Of a DNA stretch of 64,000 nucleotides, positions 1 to 10,398 are shown piece by piece. A program made the position numbers and the translations under genes. This stretch comes from Bryobacterales bacterium. GTDB lineage: Bacteria; Acidobacteriota; Terriglobia; Bryobacterales; Bryobacteraceae. Below the pieces are notes generated by a model that was not told where the DNA came from, ran no database searches, and worked only from the letters and a program-made list of their open reading frames with translations. Each line of letters begins with the position of its first letter. Position 1 is the first letter of the stretch. The stretch spans positions 1-64,000 of the forward strand of contig PLRS01000007.1 of NCBI GenBank assembly GCA_003164035.1, read 5' to 3'.

Positions 1-141
1 GTTTTTGGCGGCGAGTTGCCGCTGGATGAATTGATCAGTCATCGTTATCCTTTGGTTAAAATCCGTTCAGGAATGGATTTGGCATTGCATCCAGGATCTA
101 AATCGTTGAAAATAATCGTTCAGCCACAGAGGTGGTCATAG
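1..141 (+). CDS. Zinc-type medium-chain dehydrogenase, C-terminal end (partial)
   Basis: The frame is open from the first base and ends at TAG 139-141, giving 46 residues that start VFGGELPLDELISHRYPL. The pattern FGG, then a substrate-loop helix, then GSKSLKIIVQP at the end is typical of the C-terminus of medium-chain (zinc) alcohol or polyol dehydrogenases. The next gene belongs to the same superfamily and starts on the stop codon (TAGTG overlap), so the two are likely translated together. Only the end is visible, so substrate and metal ligands cannot be judged. Confidence 0.6.
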   Translation, partial: VFGGELPLDELISHRYPLVKIRSGMDLALHPGSKSLKIIVQPQRWS

Positions 142-1181
142 TGAACAGCCAGATGATGGCTGCCGTGCTGTACGGCAAGGAACACTTGCAGGTAGAGCCG
201 GTAGCCGTTCCGACTATCGATAGCGGGGACATTCTTGTTCGCGTCAAGGTGGCGCTGACCTGCGGCACCGACGTCAAGGTATTTCGCCGTGGATACCATG
301 CCCGCATGATTGTTCCCCCGGCGGTTTTCGGCCACGAGTTGGCCGGCGACGTGGTAGCGGTAGGCGAAGCGGTCAAAGGGTTCTCCGTGGGCCAGCGGGT
401 GGTGTCCGCCAACTCCGCGCCCTGCGAGCAATGCTATTTTTGCCGTCGCGGTCTGGAAAACCTGTGCGAAGACCTGTTGTTCAATAATGGCGCCTACGCC
501 GAGTACATCCGCATTCCGTCGCGCATCGTAGAGCGCAACACGTATCTGATTCCCCGCCACGTGGGTTATCATGACGCCGCGCTCCTGGAACCGTTGGCCT
601 GCGTGCTGCGGGGGTGGGAAGAGACCCTGCCGCGCCCGGGCGACGTAGTGACGATCATCGGTCTCGGTCCGATCGGGCTGATGTTCGTGAAGATCGCCAA
701 GCTGTCAGGCTGCCGCGTTGTGGCGGTGGGCCGGCGGCAGACGCAACTGAAGCGCGCGGCCGCATTGGGAGCCGACGAACTGATCGTGGGCGACGACGCC
801 AGCGATCCGGTGAAAACGGTGCGCGGATTGACCGGCGGGCGGGGCGTGGATATCGCCATCGAAGCCGTGGGCAAGCCGCAGACCTGGCAGTGGGCGGTGA
901 ACATGGTGCGGCGCGGCGGCACGGTGAACTTTTTCGGCGGCTGTCCCAACGACACCACGGTGAACCTGGATACGCAGTTGCTCCACTACTCGGAGATCAC
1001 CTGCAAAGCCAGCTTCCATCACACCCCGGCCTATATTCGCAAAGCTCTGGACCTGGTATCGAACGGCCACATCGCGGCCTCGTTCTTCGTGAACCGCGAG
1101 GAGCCGCTGTCCAATCTGCTGGAAGTGATGCGCCACCTGATGAGCCACAACGGGCACCTGAAGACGGCGATCGTTCCCTGA
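141..1181 (+). CDS. Zinc-dependent medium-chain alcohol/polyol dehydrogenase
   Basis: About 346 residues, normal for the threonine/sorbitol dehydrogenase branch of the MDR superfamily, which oxidises an alcohol with NAD(P). Visible are the catalytic-zinc Cys in LTCGTDVKVF, the GHELAGDVVAVG signature with its His, the four structural-zinc cysteines in CEQCYFCRRGLENLC, and the Rossmann turn GLGPIGLM. I prefer GTG 141 because AGAGGTGG lies just before it and it overlaps the upstream stop; GTG 132 and ATG 153 are alternatives. It lies directly before hpnC-hpnD. A link to isoprenoid alcohol metabolism is only a guess from position; the substrate is unknown. Confidence 0.85.
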   Translation: MNSQMMAAVLYGKEHLQVEPVAVPTIDSGDILVRVKVALTCGTDVKVFRRGYHARMIVPPAVFGHELAGDVVAVGEAVKGFSVGQRVVSANSAPCEQCYFCRRGLENLCEDLLFNNGAYAEYIRIPSRIVERNTYLIPRHVGYHDAALLEPLACVLRGWEETLPRPGDVVTIIGLGPIGLMFVKIAKLSGCRVVAVGRRQTQLKRAAALGADELIVGDDASDPVKTVRGLTGGRGVDIAIEAVGKPQTWQWAVNMVRRGGTVNFFGGCPNDTTVNLDTQLLHYSEITCKASFHHTPAYIRKALDLVSNGHIAASFFVNREEPLSNLLEVMRHLMSHNGHLKTAIVP

Positions 1182-1214
1182 CGGGGTAACGGGCCGCGAA
1201 GAACCAAGAGATAG

Positions 1215-1290
1215 GCCACAGATGAACACAGATAAACACAGATAAAGAGACGGAAGGTTTTATCTGTGTTCATCTGTGTTTATCTGTGGC
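1215..1290. repeat. Inverted repeat built from 10-bp CACAGATRAA units
   Basis: The left arm (1215-1246) carries three tandem copies of the 10-mer CACAGATRAA. The right arm (1258-1290) is its reverse complement, again three copies, with the variable R positions in a different order. It fills the gap between the dehydrogenase and hpnC, and could fold into a long hairpin. A GTG at 1286 inside the right arm is in frame with hpnC. Confidence 0.8.
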
Positions 1291-1324
1291 TACTTTTCTT
1301 CGTCGCTTTGATCGGCATGCTGCC

Positions 1325-2251
1325 ATGAAGTTTCCCCCGCCGCTTGCGCCCGCCGAGTTCGTCCGCTCTCCAGAAGCGCTCGGTAAAGTGTACTCCCCCG
1401 GCGAAGCGCAAGCCTACACGCGCTGGCTGGCGACCCATCATTACGAAAACTTTCACGTGGTGAGCTTTCTGCTTCCCAAGCGGCTGCACCAGGATTTCTT
1501 CAACGTGTACGCCTACTGCCGCTGGGCGGACGACCTGGGCGACGAAATCGGAGACCGGGCGGAAAGCTTGCGGCTGCTCGAGTGGTGGGGCGGCCTCGTC
1601 GACGAGATGTACGCGGGACGGGCCACGCACCCGGTGTTCGTCGCCTTGCGCGATACGGTGGCGCGGCACTCCATTCCGAAGCAGCCATTTGCCGATCTGA
1701 TCCGGGCATTCGTGGCGGACCAGACCGTAACCCGCTACCGGACCTGGGAAGACGTGCTGGCTTATTGCCGCTTCTCGGCTAATCCGGTGGGCCGGCTGGT
1801 GCTATATCTTTGCGGCTACGCGGACGCGGAACGGCAGCGGCTTTCCGACGCCACCTGCACAGGTCTGCAGCTTGCGAATTTCTGGCAGGATGTCACGGTG
1901 GATTTATTGAAGGACAGGGTATATATTCCGCTCGAAGTATTGGAGCGTCACGGGTATTCGCTGGAGGAGCTAGCGACACGGCAATACACCCCGGCGTTTC
2001 GCAATGTCATGCGGGAAATCGTGGAGCGCGCGCGGGCGATGTTTATGGAGGGTCTGCCGCTGGTGGGGATGGTGGACCGGCGGCTGGCGCTCGATCTGGA
2101 CCTGTTCAGCCGGGGCGGCTTGCGCGTGCTGGACAAGATCGAACGGCTGGACTACAATGTCCTGGCGCGCCGGCCGGCGATCTCAAAAGGGGAACGGCTG
2201 ACCTTGCTCGTGGGCGCTTTGACGAGGGCCGCGTTTTCGCGAGCCGCGTGA
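1325..2251 (+). CDS. hpnC: Hydroxysqualene synthase HpnC (squalene/phytoene synthase family)
   Basis: 308 residues of the trans-isoprenyl diphosphate synthase fold. In the HpnCDE route HpnC converts presqualene diphosphate to hydroxysqualene, a precursor of hopanoids. The first Asp-rich motif is DDLGDE (residues 69-74); the second region reads QLANFWQDVTVDLLKDR (182-198). Calling it HpnC rather than phytoene synthase rests on the ANFWQDV pattern and on the adjacent hpnD. ATG 1325 is chosen; GTG 1286 would add 13 residues encoded by the upstream repeat. The stop overlaps the next start (TGATG). hpnE and the cyclase gene are not in the window. Confidence 0.88.
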   Translation: MKFPPPLAPAEFVRSPEALGKVYSPGEAQAYTRWLATHHYENFHVVSFLLPKRLHQDFFNVYAYCRWADDLGDEIGDRAESLRLLEWWGGLVDEMYAGRATHPVFVALRDTVARHSIPKQPFADLIRAFVADQTVTRYRTWEDVLAYCRFSANPVGRLVLYLCGYADAERQRLSDATCTGLQLANFWQDVTVDLLKDRVYIPLEVLERHGYSLEELATRQYTPAFRNVMREIVERARAMFMEGLPLVGMVDRRLALDLDLFSRGGLRVLDKIERLDYNVLARRPAISKGERLTLLVGALTRAAFSRAA

Positions 2252-3105
2252 TGACGACGATCGACGAATCCTATGCCTATTGCCGCTCGGTGGCGCGCGG
2301 CAAAGCCAAGAACTTTTATTATTCCTTTCTGTTGCTGAGCCGGCAACAGCGCAAGGCCATGTGCGCCATCTACGCCTTCATGCGGCACTCGGACGATCTC
2401 AGCGACGAGGCCGGCGCGTCGCGGGCGGCTCTGGAGAACTGGCGGGCCCAGCTCGAAGACGCCCTCGAAGGCCGTTTCAGCGGGCACCCGGTCTGGCCGG
2501 CGTTTCACCACACCGTGCGGCGGTTTTCGATTCCACCCGCGTATTTTCGGGAGATGATCGCCGGTGTGGTTTCGGACCTGGAGCCGCGGAAGGTGGAGAC
2601 CTTCGAGCAGCTCTACGGCTACTGCTACCAGGTGGCCTCGGTGGTGGGCCTGACCATCATTCATATTTTCGGCTTCGATACGCCACGGGCGCTGCCGCTG
2701 GCGGAAAAGTGCGGCGTGGCCTTCCAGCTCACCAACATCCTCCGCGACATCCGCGAAGACGCCGAACGGGGGCGGATTTACCTGCCCGCCGAAGACCTGC
2801 GGCGGTTCGGGGTCGGCGAGAGCGATCTGCGCGAGGGCCATCGCACGGAAGCCTTCCTGCGGCTGATGCAATTCGAAGCCGACCGCGCGCGCGCCTACTA
2901 CGACGAAGCTACGCCGCTGCTGGACCTGATTCATCCGCGCAGCCGGCCATCGCTGTGGGCGCTGATCGCGATCTATTCCGGCCTGCTGGAGCGCATCCGC
3001 CGCGGCAACTTCGACGTTTTCAGCCACCGCGTGCGGCTTACCGCGCTCGAAAAAAGCTGGATCGTACTGCGGGCGTTCACGAGAGCGGGGATAGAGGCGC
3101 GCTAA
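2251..3105 (+). CDS. hpnD: Presqualene diphosphate synthase HpnD
   Basis: 284 residues. Family knowledge: HpnD joins two farnesyl diphosphates into presqualene diphosphate, which HpnC then uses. Both Asp-rich metal motifs are intact: SDDLSDE (47-53) and the stretch from FQLTNILRDIRED (158-170) followed by GRIYLP. The ATG overlaps the hpnC stop by one base, so the two synthases are translationally coupled, as expected for a shared pathway. The next 250 bp hold repeats and no third hopanoid gene. Confidence 0.9.
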   Translation: MTTIDESYAYCRSVARGKAKNFYYSFLLLSRQQRKAMCAIYAFMRHSDDLSDEAGASRAALENWRAQLEDALEGRFSGHPVWPAFHHTVRRFSIPPAYFREMIAGVVSDLEPRKVETFEQLYGYCYQVASVVGLTIIHIFGFDTPRALPLAEKCGVAFQLTNILRDIREDAERGRIYLPAEDLRRFGVGESDLREGHRTEAFLRLMQFEADRARAYYDEATPLLDLIHPRSRPSLWALIAIYSGLLERIRRGNFDVFSHRVRLTALEKSWIVLRAFTRAGIEAR

Positions 3106-3138
3106 GCAGCCCGTCAAGAAATAACTGTGCCATTTTGG

Positions 3139-3252
3139 CGTGGCGCACGCACTCGTGCGTGCCGCGTCGCACTTTTGCCGACGCTCGGCGCACCCTACGC
3201 GACCGGGTGTCGAGAGAGTCTCGACACGGCACGCACGAGTGCGTGCGCCACG
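3139..3252. repeat. Long inverted repeat with CGCACGCACTCGTGCGTG arms
   Basis: The left arm 3139-3164 and right arm 3228-3252 are near-perfect reverse complements (core GGCGCACGCACTCGTGCG). An inner palindrome GTGTCGAGAGAGTCTCGACAC begins near 3208. No transposase or ORF lies inside. It sits just after hpnD and before the convergent GNAT gene, so it may end transcripts from both sides. The whole looks like a MITE- or REP-type element. Confidence 0.75.
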
Positions 3253-3348
3253 TCGCGCTCCAGGATTTGGCATGGTTGTTTCATGAGGATTCTAAGCGGT
3301 TACCGGCGGGCGCGTTTCGATTCGTCCGGGACTTTCGAGATGGCTTCG

Positions 3349-3377
3349 GCAACCGCTCCCTCACGGTCGCGGCTCGG
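3349..3377. repeat. Partial copy of the GGCAACCGCTCCCT repeat (family B)
   Basis: This 29-bp stretch matches one arm of the longer elements at 3928-4077 and 24191-24348. It overlaps the 3' end of the GNAT gene: the TGA stop (3361-3363) and the last few codons (SEPRP) lie inside the repeat. Confidence 0.7.
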
Positions 3378-3876
3378 ACTCGAGTATCGCATACAGGAAA
3401 CTGCTCTTCCAGGCTCCGTGGATCTTCAGGTTGCCTACCAGGAAGCCTTCCTTTCGCATGCCTACCTTTTCCAGTACCCGCGCCGAGGCGGGATTCTCCG
3501 GAAGACAGGTGGCCCAGATCCGGTGCAGCCCGAGTTCTCCGAATGCGACATCGAGCAGTTGCCCGGCCGCGTCCGTCGCGACCCCCTTGCCCCAGGATTC
3601 GGGGTTGACGAGGTACCAAATCTCGCCCTCCTCGGCGCCCCGCAACACTACCACGCCGCAGAGGCCAATGAGATCGCCGCTGGGGAAATTGCCGATCGCG
3701 CGAACCACGGATCTCCACGGTTCCGAGGGAGACTCGAGGATCGAGCTGCGAAGGAATTCCTCGCTCTCTTCTCGCGAGCACACTGGCAGGAGCATGTAGC
3801 GCACAACGTCCATTCGGGAGACCAGGGCGTGGACGGCGTCGAGATCGGACAATTCCAATTTGCGCAATTTGACCAT
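3361..3876 (-). CDS. GNAT N-acetyltransferase, RimJ/RimL type
   Basis: 171 residues, the usual size for RimJ/RimL-like acetyltransferases that move acetyl from acetyl-CoA to an amino group. Features in order: an N-terminal LRKLELSDLDAVHALVSR strand-helix; GDLIGLCGVVVLRG and EIWYLVNPESWGKGVATDA, the latter being the acetyl-CoA loop region; then LGLHRIWATCLPENPAS and KVGMRKEG near the end. AAGGAGG lies 8 nt before the ATG, so the start is firm. The last residues and the stop are encoded by a dispersed repeat, so the natural C-terminus may have been altered. Substrate unknown. Confidence 0.85.
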   Translation of the reverse strand: MVKLRKLELSDLDAVHALVSRMDVVRYMLLPVCSREESEEFLRSSILESPSEPWRSVVRAIGNFPSGDLIGLCGVVVLRGAEEGEIWYLVNPESWGKGVATDAAGQLLDVAFGELGLHRIWATCLPENPASARVLEKVGMRKEGFLVGNLKIHGAWKSSFLYAILESEPRP

Positions 3877-3927
3877 GGCCTGGGCCTCCTTCCAAGAATA
3901 CAGGGGGGCCCCTCACCACCAGACCAG

Positions 3928-4077
3928 GGTGCTTAACCGATCTTGGGGAAATCCATTCCGGCAACCGCTCCCTCGCGGTCGCGGCTCGGTAAGTGACCGA
4001 AAACACGCGGCGTTCGTAACCGAGCCGCGACCGCAAGGGAGCGGTTGCCGCGCCGAAACCCGGATCGGTTAAGCACC
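3928..4077. repeat. Family B inverted-repeat element, full copy
   Basis: The ends are GGTGCTTAACCGAT and ATCGGTTAAGCACC. Inside are two long inverted arms, GGCAACCGCTCCCTCGCGG and its complement, separated by about 25 bp. The same architecture recurs at 24191-24348. There is no coding potential. Together with 4078-4177, which holds nothing else clear apart from a short repeat, it fills the gap between the GNAT gene and the small gene ending at 4178. Confidence 0.85.
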
Positions 4078-4097
4078 CCTTAGGCCAAGCTAGCCAG

Positions 4098-4130
4098 GCT
4101 GACGACAAAAAGGCGATCCTCTGTCCTGCC
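4098..4130. repeat. Short repeat shared with 18441-18475 (family F)
   Basis: The string CTGACGACAAAAAGGCGATC followed by CTCTGTCCTGCC resembles CTGACAGACGACAAAAGACG plus ATCGTCTGTCCCACC at 18441-18475. The second copy keeps 9-bp inverted arms, while this one is eroded. Confidence 0.5.
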
Positions 4131-4177
4131 CAGTCTTGCGGGAGGCCTGACGCCGGGGCCGGCGCGTGGCGCCGGGC

Positions 4178-4426
4178 CTATTCCGGAATCAGGCTAAGCT
4201 GGCGAGGGTCCGACCAGGGTTTTTCCTGTTTGGGCCTTTCCAGATCGTCATGGCCAGGATTCCAGCGGCGGATGAGCTGGTTGATACGCAGCGAAGCTTC
4301 CCAAATCTCAAGCATTAAAGTGCAGCGCGGGCAACCCCCCTTAATGCCGCCGAGGCCGTCGATGGCGGGGTTATACCTCTTGTGGCGCGAACAGCGCCCA
4401 TTAAACTTGCGGCTTCGAATCTTCAA
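4178..4426 (-). CDS. Small Cys-containing protein of unknown function
   Basis: 82 residues, start TTG, beginning 10 bp after the tatA stop on the same strand. The composition is protein-like: a basic N-terminus, then CSRHKRYNPAIDG and GGIKGGCPRC, a Cys-His/Cys-x2-Cys arrangement that could bind zinc. A helical stretch MLEIWEASLRINQLIRRW and a polar tail follow. I cannot name a characterised family. The operon position after tatA is the only clue to its role. No good ribosome binding site is seen, so the start is uncertain. Confidence 0.55.
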   Translation of the reverse strand: MKIRSRKFNGRCSRHKRYNPAIDGLGGIKGGCPRCTLMLEIWEASLRINQLIRRWNPGHDDLERPKQEKPWSDPRQLSLIPE

Positions 4427-4436
4427 GGCGCTGGAG

Positions 4437-4604
4437 TCAGACTTTTTCGACTTCCTTGGTTTCCGGCGCGCCCTTGAACGCTTGCTTGAAGTTCCGGATC
4501 CCTTCGCCCAAGCCCTTGGCCACCTCGGGGATCTTCTTGCCGCCGAACAGCAGCAGAGCCACCACGAGGATGACCATCAGTTCCGGGAATCCAATTGTTT
4601 CCAT
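4437..4604 (-). CDS. tatA: Twin-arginine translocase subunit TatA/TatE
   Basis: 55 residues: a single N-terminal membrane helix ([14 protein letters not shown]), the [20 protein letters not shown] amphipathic helix and a short charged tail. This is the canonical TatA/E layout; TatA oligomers form the pore that exports folded proteins. It is at the short end of the family. The ATG at 4604 is chosen; an ATG 18 bp upstream would add MERGPA before the helix. tatB and tatC are not nearby. The M20-like protein at 18498-20009 carries a likely Tat signal. Confidence 0.88.
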   Translation of the reverse strand: METIGFPELMVILVVALLLFGGKKIPEVAKGLGEGIRNFKQAFKGAPETKEVEKV

Positions 4605-4658
4605 CGCAGGACCTCGTTCCAAAAAGAATCGACGCCTCCATTCTAACGCCGATCAGCC

Positions 4659-4748
4659 GTCAGTTTTCAGTTCACAGTTTTCAGTCAACACCAGCGCCAG
4701 AGGGCGCGGTTTGGCCTTGGCTGAGAACTGACAACTGATAACTGACAA
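4659..4748. repeat. Inverted repeat of CAGTTTTCAGT / ACTGACAACTGA type (family D)
   Basis: The left part has tandem CAGTTTTCAG and CACAGTTTTCAG units. The right part has AACTGACAACTGATAACTGA, their approximate reverse complement. The loop holds CGCCAGAGGGCGCGG. A second copy lies at 61364-61442 between glpK and glpF. Here it separates the divergent tatA and mlaD-like genes. Confidence 0.75.
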
Positions 4749-4768
4749 CGCTCTTCGGTTTTTTTCGC

Positions 4769-4774
4769 TACAAT
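4769..4774 (+). promoter_or_regulatory. -10-like TACAAT for the mlaD-like gene
   Basis: TACAAT ends 9 nt before ATG 4784, so transcription would begin at or within a few bases of the start codon. No Shine-Dalgarno is present and no -35 box is seen at 17 bp. This suggests a leaderless mRNA. Confidence 0.4.
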
Positions 4775-4783
4775 CCCTGGTGA

Positions 4784-7028
<2,245 letters not shown>

Positions 7029-7053
7029 CATCTCACGCTCGATAGGTCGTAAC

Positions 7054-7368
7054 GTGTATCTGAATCTATTCGTGCAAACGGCGCCGTCCGGCTCTTCGTC
7101 ATTCCTCGGAATCGTTCCGATTCTTCTCATTTTCGGTATTTTCTACTTCCTCTTATTCCTTCCCATGCAGCGCCAGAAGAAGCAGCAGCAGAAGATGCTG
7201 GCAAGCCTCGAAAACGGCCAGGTGGTGATTACCTCGGGCGGCATCGTCGGCACCGTCGTGGCCATCGATAACGATATTCTGGTGCTGCGGGTCAAGCCGG
7301 ACAACATCAAGATCCAGGTAACCCGCGGCTCGGTTTCGAGCCTGGCGGCGGCTGAAGGAAAAAAGTAG
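7054..7368 (+). CDS. yajC: Preprotein translocase subunit YajC
   Basis: 104 residues: one membrane helix (FLGIVPILLIFGIFYFLLFL), then PMQRQKKQQQKMLASLENG and GQVVITSGGIVGTVVAIDN, the hallmark of YajC. YajC binds SecDF and the SecYEG holotranslocon. GTG 7054 is taken as start because it places NLFVQTAPSG just before the helix; in-frame upstream codons overlap tgt. secD begins 16 bp after the stop, giving the common tgt-yajC-secD-secF order. Confidence 0.93.
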   Translation: MYLNLFVQTAPSGSSSFLGIVPILLIFGIFYFLLFLPMQRQKKQQQKMLASLENGQVVITSGGIVGTVVAIDNDILVLRVKPDNIKIQVTRGSVSSLAAAEGKK

Positions 7369-7384
7369 GAATTAAGGCAGCGAC

Positions 7385-9004
7385 ATGAAGACGAATTTGA
7401 AGGCGAGGGCCGCGGTGATTGCGGCGGTCATCCTGATCTGCATTTACGGGATCGTCGGGGTGCCCAAATCCAAAGCGGATCTCGCGCAGAACCTGAAGAA
7501 CAACATCCGGCTGGGGCTGGACTTGAAGGGCGGCAGCCACCTGGTGCTGGAAGTCGAGGTGCAAGACGCCGTCAAGGCGGATGCCGACCTGACCATGGAA
7601 CGGCTCAAGGACGATCTGAAAAAACAAAACATCGCCTGGGTGAGCATGGACCGCAACGAGCCGCAGTCCGTCCAGGACGCCAACAGCGTGCTGATTGCGG
7701 TCAAGGGCGTGCCGGCTACCCAATCGAGCGATTTTCGCAACGTCGTCAACGAGAAGTATCCGACCTACGTGGTGGCGGCGGTGAACTCCAGCGACTACAC
7801 CATGCGGTTGCGGCCTTCGGACCTGATCGCGCTCAAGCGCGACACCGTGCAGCGCACCATCGATACCATCGACAACCGCATCAACGCGCTGGGCGTGGCC
7901 GAAAGCTCGGTGCAGCAGTACGGGCGGGCCGGCGCCGACTATGAACTGTTGGTGCAACTGCCCGGCGTGGACGACCCGGCGCACGTGAAAGAGTTGATCG
8001 GCACGGCCGCCGTGCTCGAAATCGACTCGGTGAAGGAGGGTCCGTTTGCCAGCCGTGAAGAGGCCCAGGCGCAGCACGGCGGCGTGTTGCCGCTGAACAC
8101 CCGGCTGGTGCGCGCCAAGCCGCGCGGCGCCCAGGAAGGCGTGCAGTGGTACCTGGTGGGCCGGCCTCCGGTAGTGAACGGCAGCGAGATGCGCAACGCG
8201 CGTCCCGGCCAGGACGATTTCCGCAAATGGCAGACCAGCTTCACCCTGTCGCCCGAGGCGGGCAGGCGGTTCGGCACGTTCACCGAGGCCAACATCGGCA
8301 ACAAGCTGGCCGTGGTGCTGGATAATCAAGCCGTGAGCGTTGCCACCATCGAGGCGCGCATCGAGGATTCGGGCCGGATCACCGGCCTCGGCAGCGAGGA
8401 GGAGGCGGATGATCTTTCCCGCTATCTGCGCTCCGGCTCCTTGCCGGCCAGCGTGAAGTACCTGGAAGAGAATTCGGTGGGCCCGTCGCTGGGCGCCGAT
8501 TCGATCAGGGAAGGGCTCTCCGCCGGCGTGGCTGGTCTCATCGCCGTGGTAGCGGTCATGCTCGTCTACTACAAGCGCAGCGGGATCAATGCGGTACTGG
8601 CGCTGGGGCTGAATACCGTCATTCTGTTGGCGGCGATCTCGTATTTTTCGGCGGCGCTGACGTTGCCCGGTATTGCCGGCGTGATTTTGACCATAGGCAT
8701 GGCGGTGGATTCCAACGTGCTCATCTTCGAGAGAATCCGCGAGGAGTTGCGGACCGGCAAGTCGGTGGTGGCGGCGGTGGATACGGGATTTGGCAAAGCA
8801 TGGTGGACAATTGTGGATACGCACGTCACCACGGTGGTATCCTGCGCATTCCTGTTTCTGTTCGGTGAAGGGCCGGTAAAGGGTTTCGCGGTCACGTTGA
8901 CGATCGGGTTGATCGCCAATATTTTCACCGCGGTTTTCGTTTCGCGGACCATTTTCGACTATGAGTTGTCCGGCCGCCGTGGAATGGCCACGTTGAGCAT
9001 TTGA
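7385..9004 (+). CDS. secD: Protein translocase subunit SecD
   Basis: 539 residues. SecD with SecF uses the proton gradient to pull proteins out on the periplasmic side. Features: first membrane helix (about 9-24), LGLDLKGGSHLVLEVEV at the start of the periplasmic P1 domain, NRINALGVAESSVQQYG, and the RND membrane domain from about residue 375 with GLIAVVAVMLVYY and TIGMAVDSNVLIFERIREE. Length and motif order are typical. It is separated from secF by 132 bp, not overlapping as in many species. Confidence 0.95.
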   Translation: MKTNLKARAAVIAAVILICIYGIVGVPKSKADLAQNLKNNIRLGLDLKGGSHLVLEVEVQDAVKADADLTMERLKDDLKKQNIAWVSMDRNEPQSVQDANSVLIAVKGVPATQSSDFRNVVNEKYPTYVVAAVNSSDYTMRLRPSDLIALKRDTVQRTIDTIDNRINALGVAESSVQQYGRAGADYELLVQLPGVDDPAHVKELIGTAAVLEIDSVKEGPFASREEAQAQHGGVLPLNTRLVRAKPRGAQEGVQWYLVGRPPVVNGSEMRNARPGQDDFRKWQTSFTLSPEAGRRFGTFTEANIGNKLAVVLDNQAVSVATIEARIEDSGRITGLGSEEEADDLSRYLRSGSLPASVKYLEENSVGPSLGADSIREGLSAGVAGLIAVVAVMLVYYKRSGINAVLALGLNTVILLAAISYFSAALTLPGIAGVILTIGMAVDSNVLIFERIREELRTGKSVVAAVDTGFGKAWWTIVDTHVTTVVSCAFLFLFGEGPVKGFAVTLTIGLIANIFTAVFVSRTIFDYELSGRRGMATLSI

Positions 9005-9136
9005 GCGGCGCGGGGGCCGGCCGGAGAGGCTGGGCCCGGGCGGTCCTTTTCTCCCAGGTTTGGGAACGTGTGCGGGAACAATATGGGGAGGGCTGGTGTC
9101 CAATTGTTTTAAGCGATACCATGCACGGCAAGGGTA

Positions 9137-10369
9137 ATGGAGTTATTTAAGCAAACCAACTACGATTTTCTCGGCAAGAAGTGGCCGTTCATCATCGCTT
9201 CATTGATATTGACGGCCGCCGGGCTGGGTAGTATCGCCGCAAAAGGTGGTCTCAAGTACGGGATCGATTTCAAGGAAGGCGTGTTGATGACGGTGAAGTT
9301 CACCTCCGCGCCTCCACTGAATAAGATTCGTGCCGCCATGTCCGCCAGCCCTAAGATTAAGGGCGAGGTATCGGTTCAGAATTTGACTGGAAGCGGTTCG
9401 GAGAATACCGTACAAATCGGTACGGAAGCGCAGGAAGAAGGTCAGCTCAACGTCAATCGCCAGGACATGATGGAGGTACTGTACGCCACCTTCGGGCAGC
9501 CTGGCAGCGGGAAACTGGACTTCAACAACGCCGGTCACGACGCGCTGGTCAACCGCCTGCGGCAGCCCCTGGCCGAGCACGGCGTCCCGCTCACCGACCA
9601 GCAACTGGAAGACCTGGTGACGGCGCTGCTCAGCGGGCGCGACACCCAGCATTCCGGCCTGATTGCGAGCTACGGCCAGTTATCGGCCGTGCCGGGCGCG
9701 AGCGGGCAGGTCGTCGCCACCTTACAGCAGGAGACTTACCTGGCGCCGTTCCACATCATGCAAGCCCAGATGGTCGGGCCCAAGGTGGGGGCGGAGTTGC
9801 GCCAGAAAGCGATTCTGGCTACCCTTTACGCTTTGGGTGGCATGCTGGTATACATCGCCTTTCGGTTCGAGTGGATTTACGGTCTGGGCGCGGTCATCGC
9901 CGTGTTCCACGACACCATTATTACGATCGGGTTGTTCTCGCTGTTCAATAAAGAGATGACCATGACGGTCATCGCGGCCCTGCTCACGCTGGTAGGCTAC
10001 TCGATGAACGATACCATCGTGATTTTCGACCGCATTCGCGAGAATCTGAAGTTTTCGCGCCGGGAACCGCTGGAAGCCGTGATGAACCGCGCCGTCAACC
10101 AGACGTTGAGCCGGACCATCATGACGTCGGGATTGACGTTCCTCACCGTGATCGCTCTGTTTTTGTTCGGTGGACCCGTATTGAACGGGTTCTCTTTTGC
10201 CCTGGTTTGTGGCATTATTGTCGGGACGTATTCTTCCGTGTTTATCGCGAGCCCGATCGTACTGTTCTGGCATAACTACGCCGACCGGCGTGGGAAATCG
10301 CCCACCGCGCCCTCGACGGCGCCGCGCACGGGGCCGGTGTCCAAAAGTACCATTCGGGCGGTGAAGTAA
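9137..10369 (+). CDS. secF: Protein translocase subunit SecF
   Basis: 410 residues, somewhat longer than E. coli SecF (about 320). After the first helix comes GGLKYGIDFKEGVLMTVKF, the SecF version of the P1 motif. The periplasmic part has an insertion of about 80 residues (NRLRQPLAEHGVPLTDQQ region). The membrane domain carries VIAVFHDTIITIGLFSLFN and YSMNDTIVIFDRIREN. The C-terminal tail is Pro/Ala/Thr-rich. The 132-bp gap before it holds no recognisable gene. Confidence 0.95.
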   Translation: MELFKQTNYDFLGKKWPFIIASLILTAAGLGSIAAKGGLKYGIDFKEGVLMTVKFTSAPPLNKIRAAMSASPKIKGEVSVQNLTGSGSENTVQIGTEAQEEGQLNVNRQDMMEVLYATFGQPGSGKLDFNNAGHDALVNRLRQPLAEHGVPLTDQQLEDLVTALLSGRDTQHSGLIASYGQLSAVPGASGQVVATLQQETYLAPFHIMQAQMVGPKVGAELRQKAILATLYALGGMLVYIAFRFEWIYGLGAVIAVFHDTIITIGLFSLFNKEMTMTVIAALLTLVGYSMNDTIVIFDRIRENLKFSRREPLEAVMNRAVNQTLSRTIMTSGLTFLTVIALFLFGGPVLNGFSFALVCGIIVGTYSSVFIASPIVLFWHNYADRRGKSPTAPSTAPRTGPVSKSTIRAVK

Positions 10370-10398
10370 TGCGCAGAAGTTTTTGAAAGGAAGCGCCT

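Noticed and set aside
7307-9103. A 598-codon open frame on the minus strand opposite secD
   Set aside because: secD is certain; the antisense frame shows low-complexity composition and no motif.
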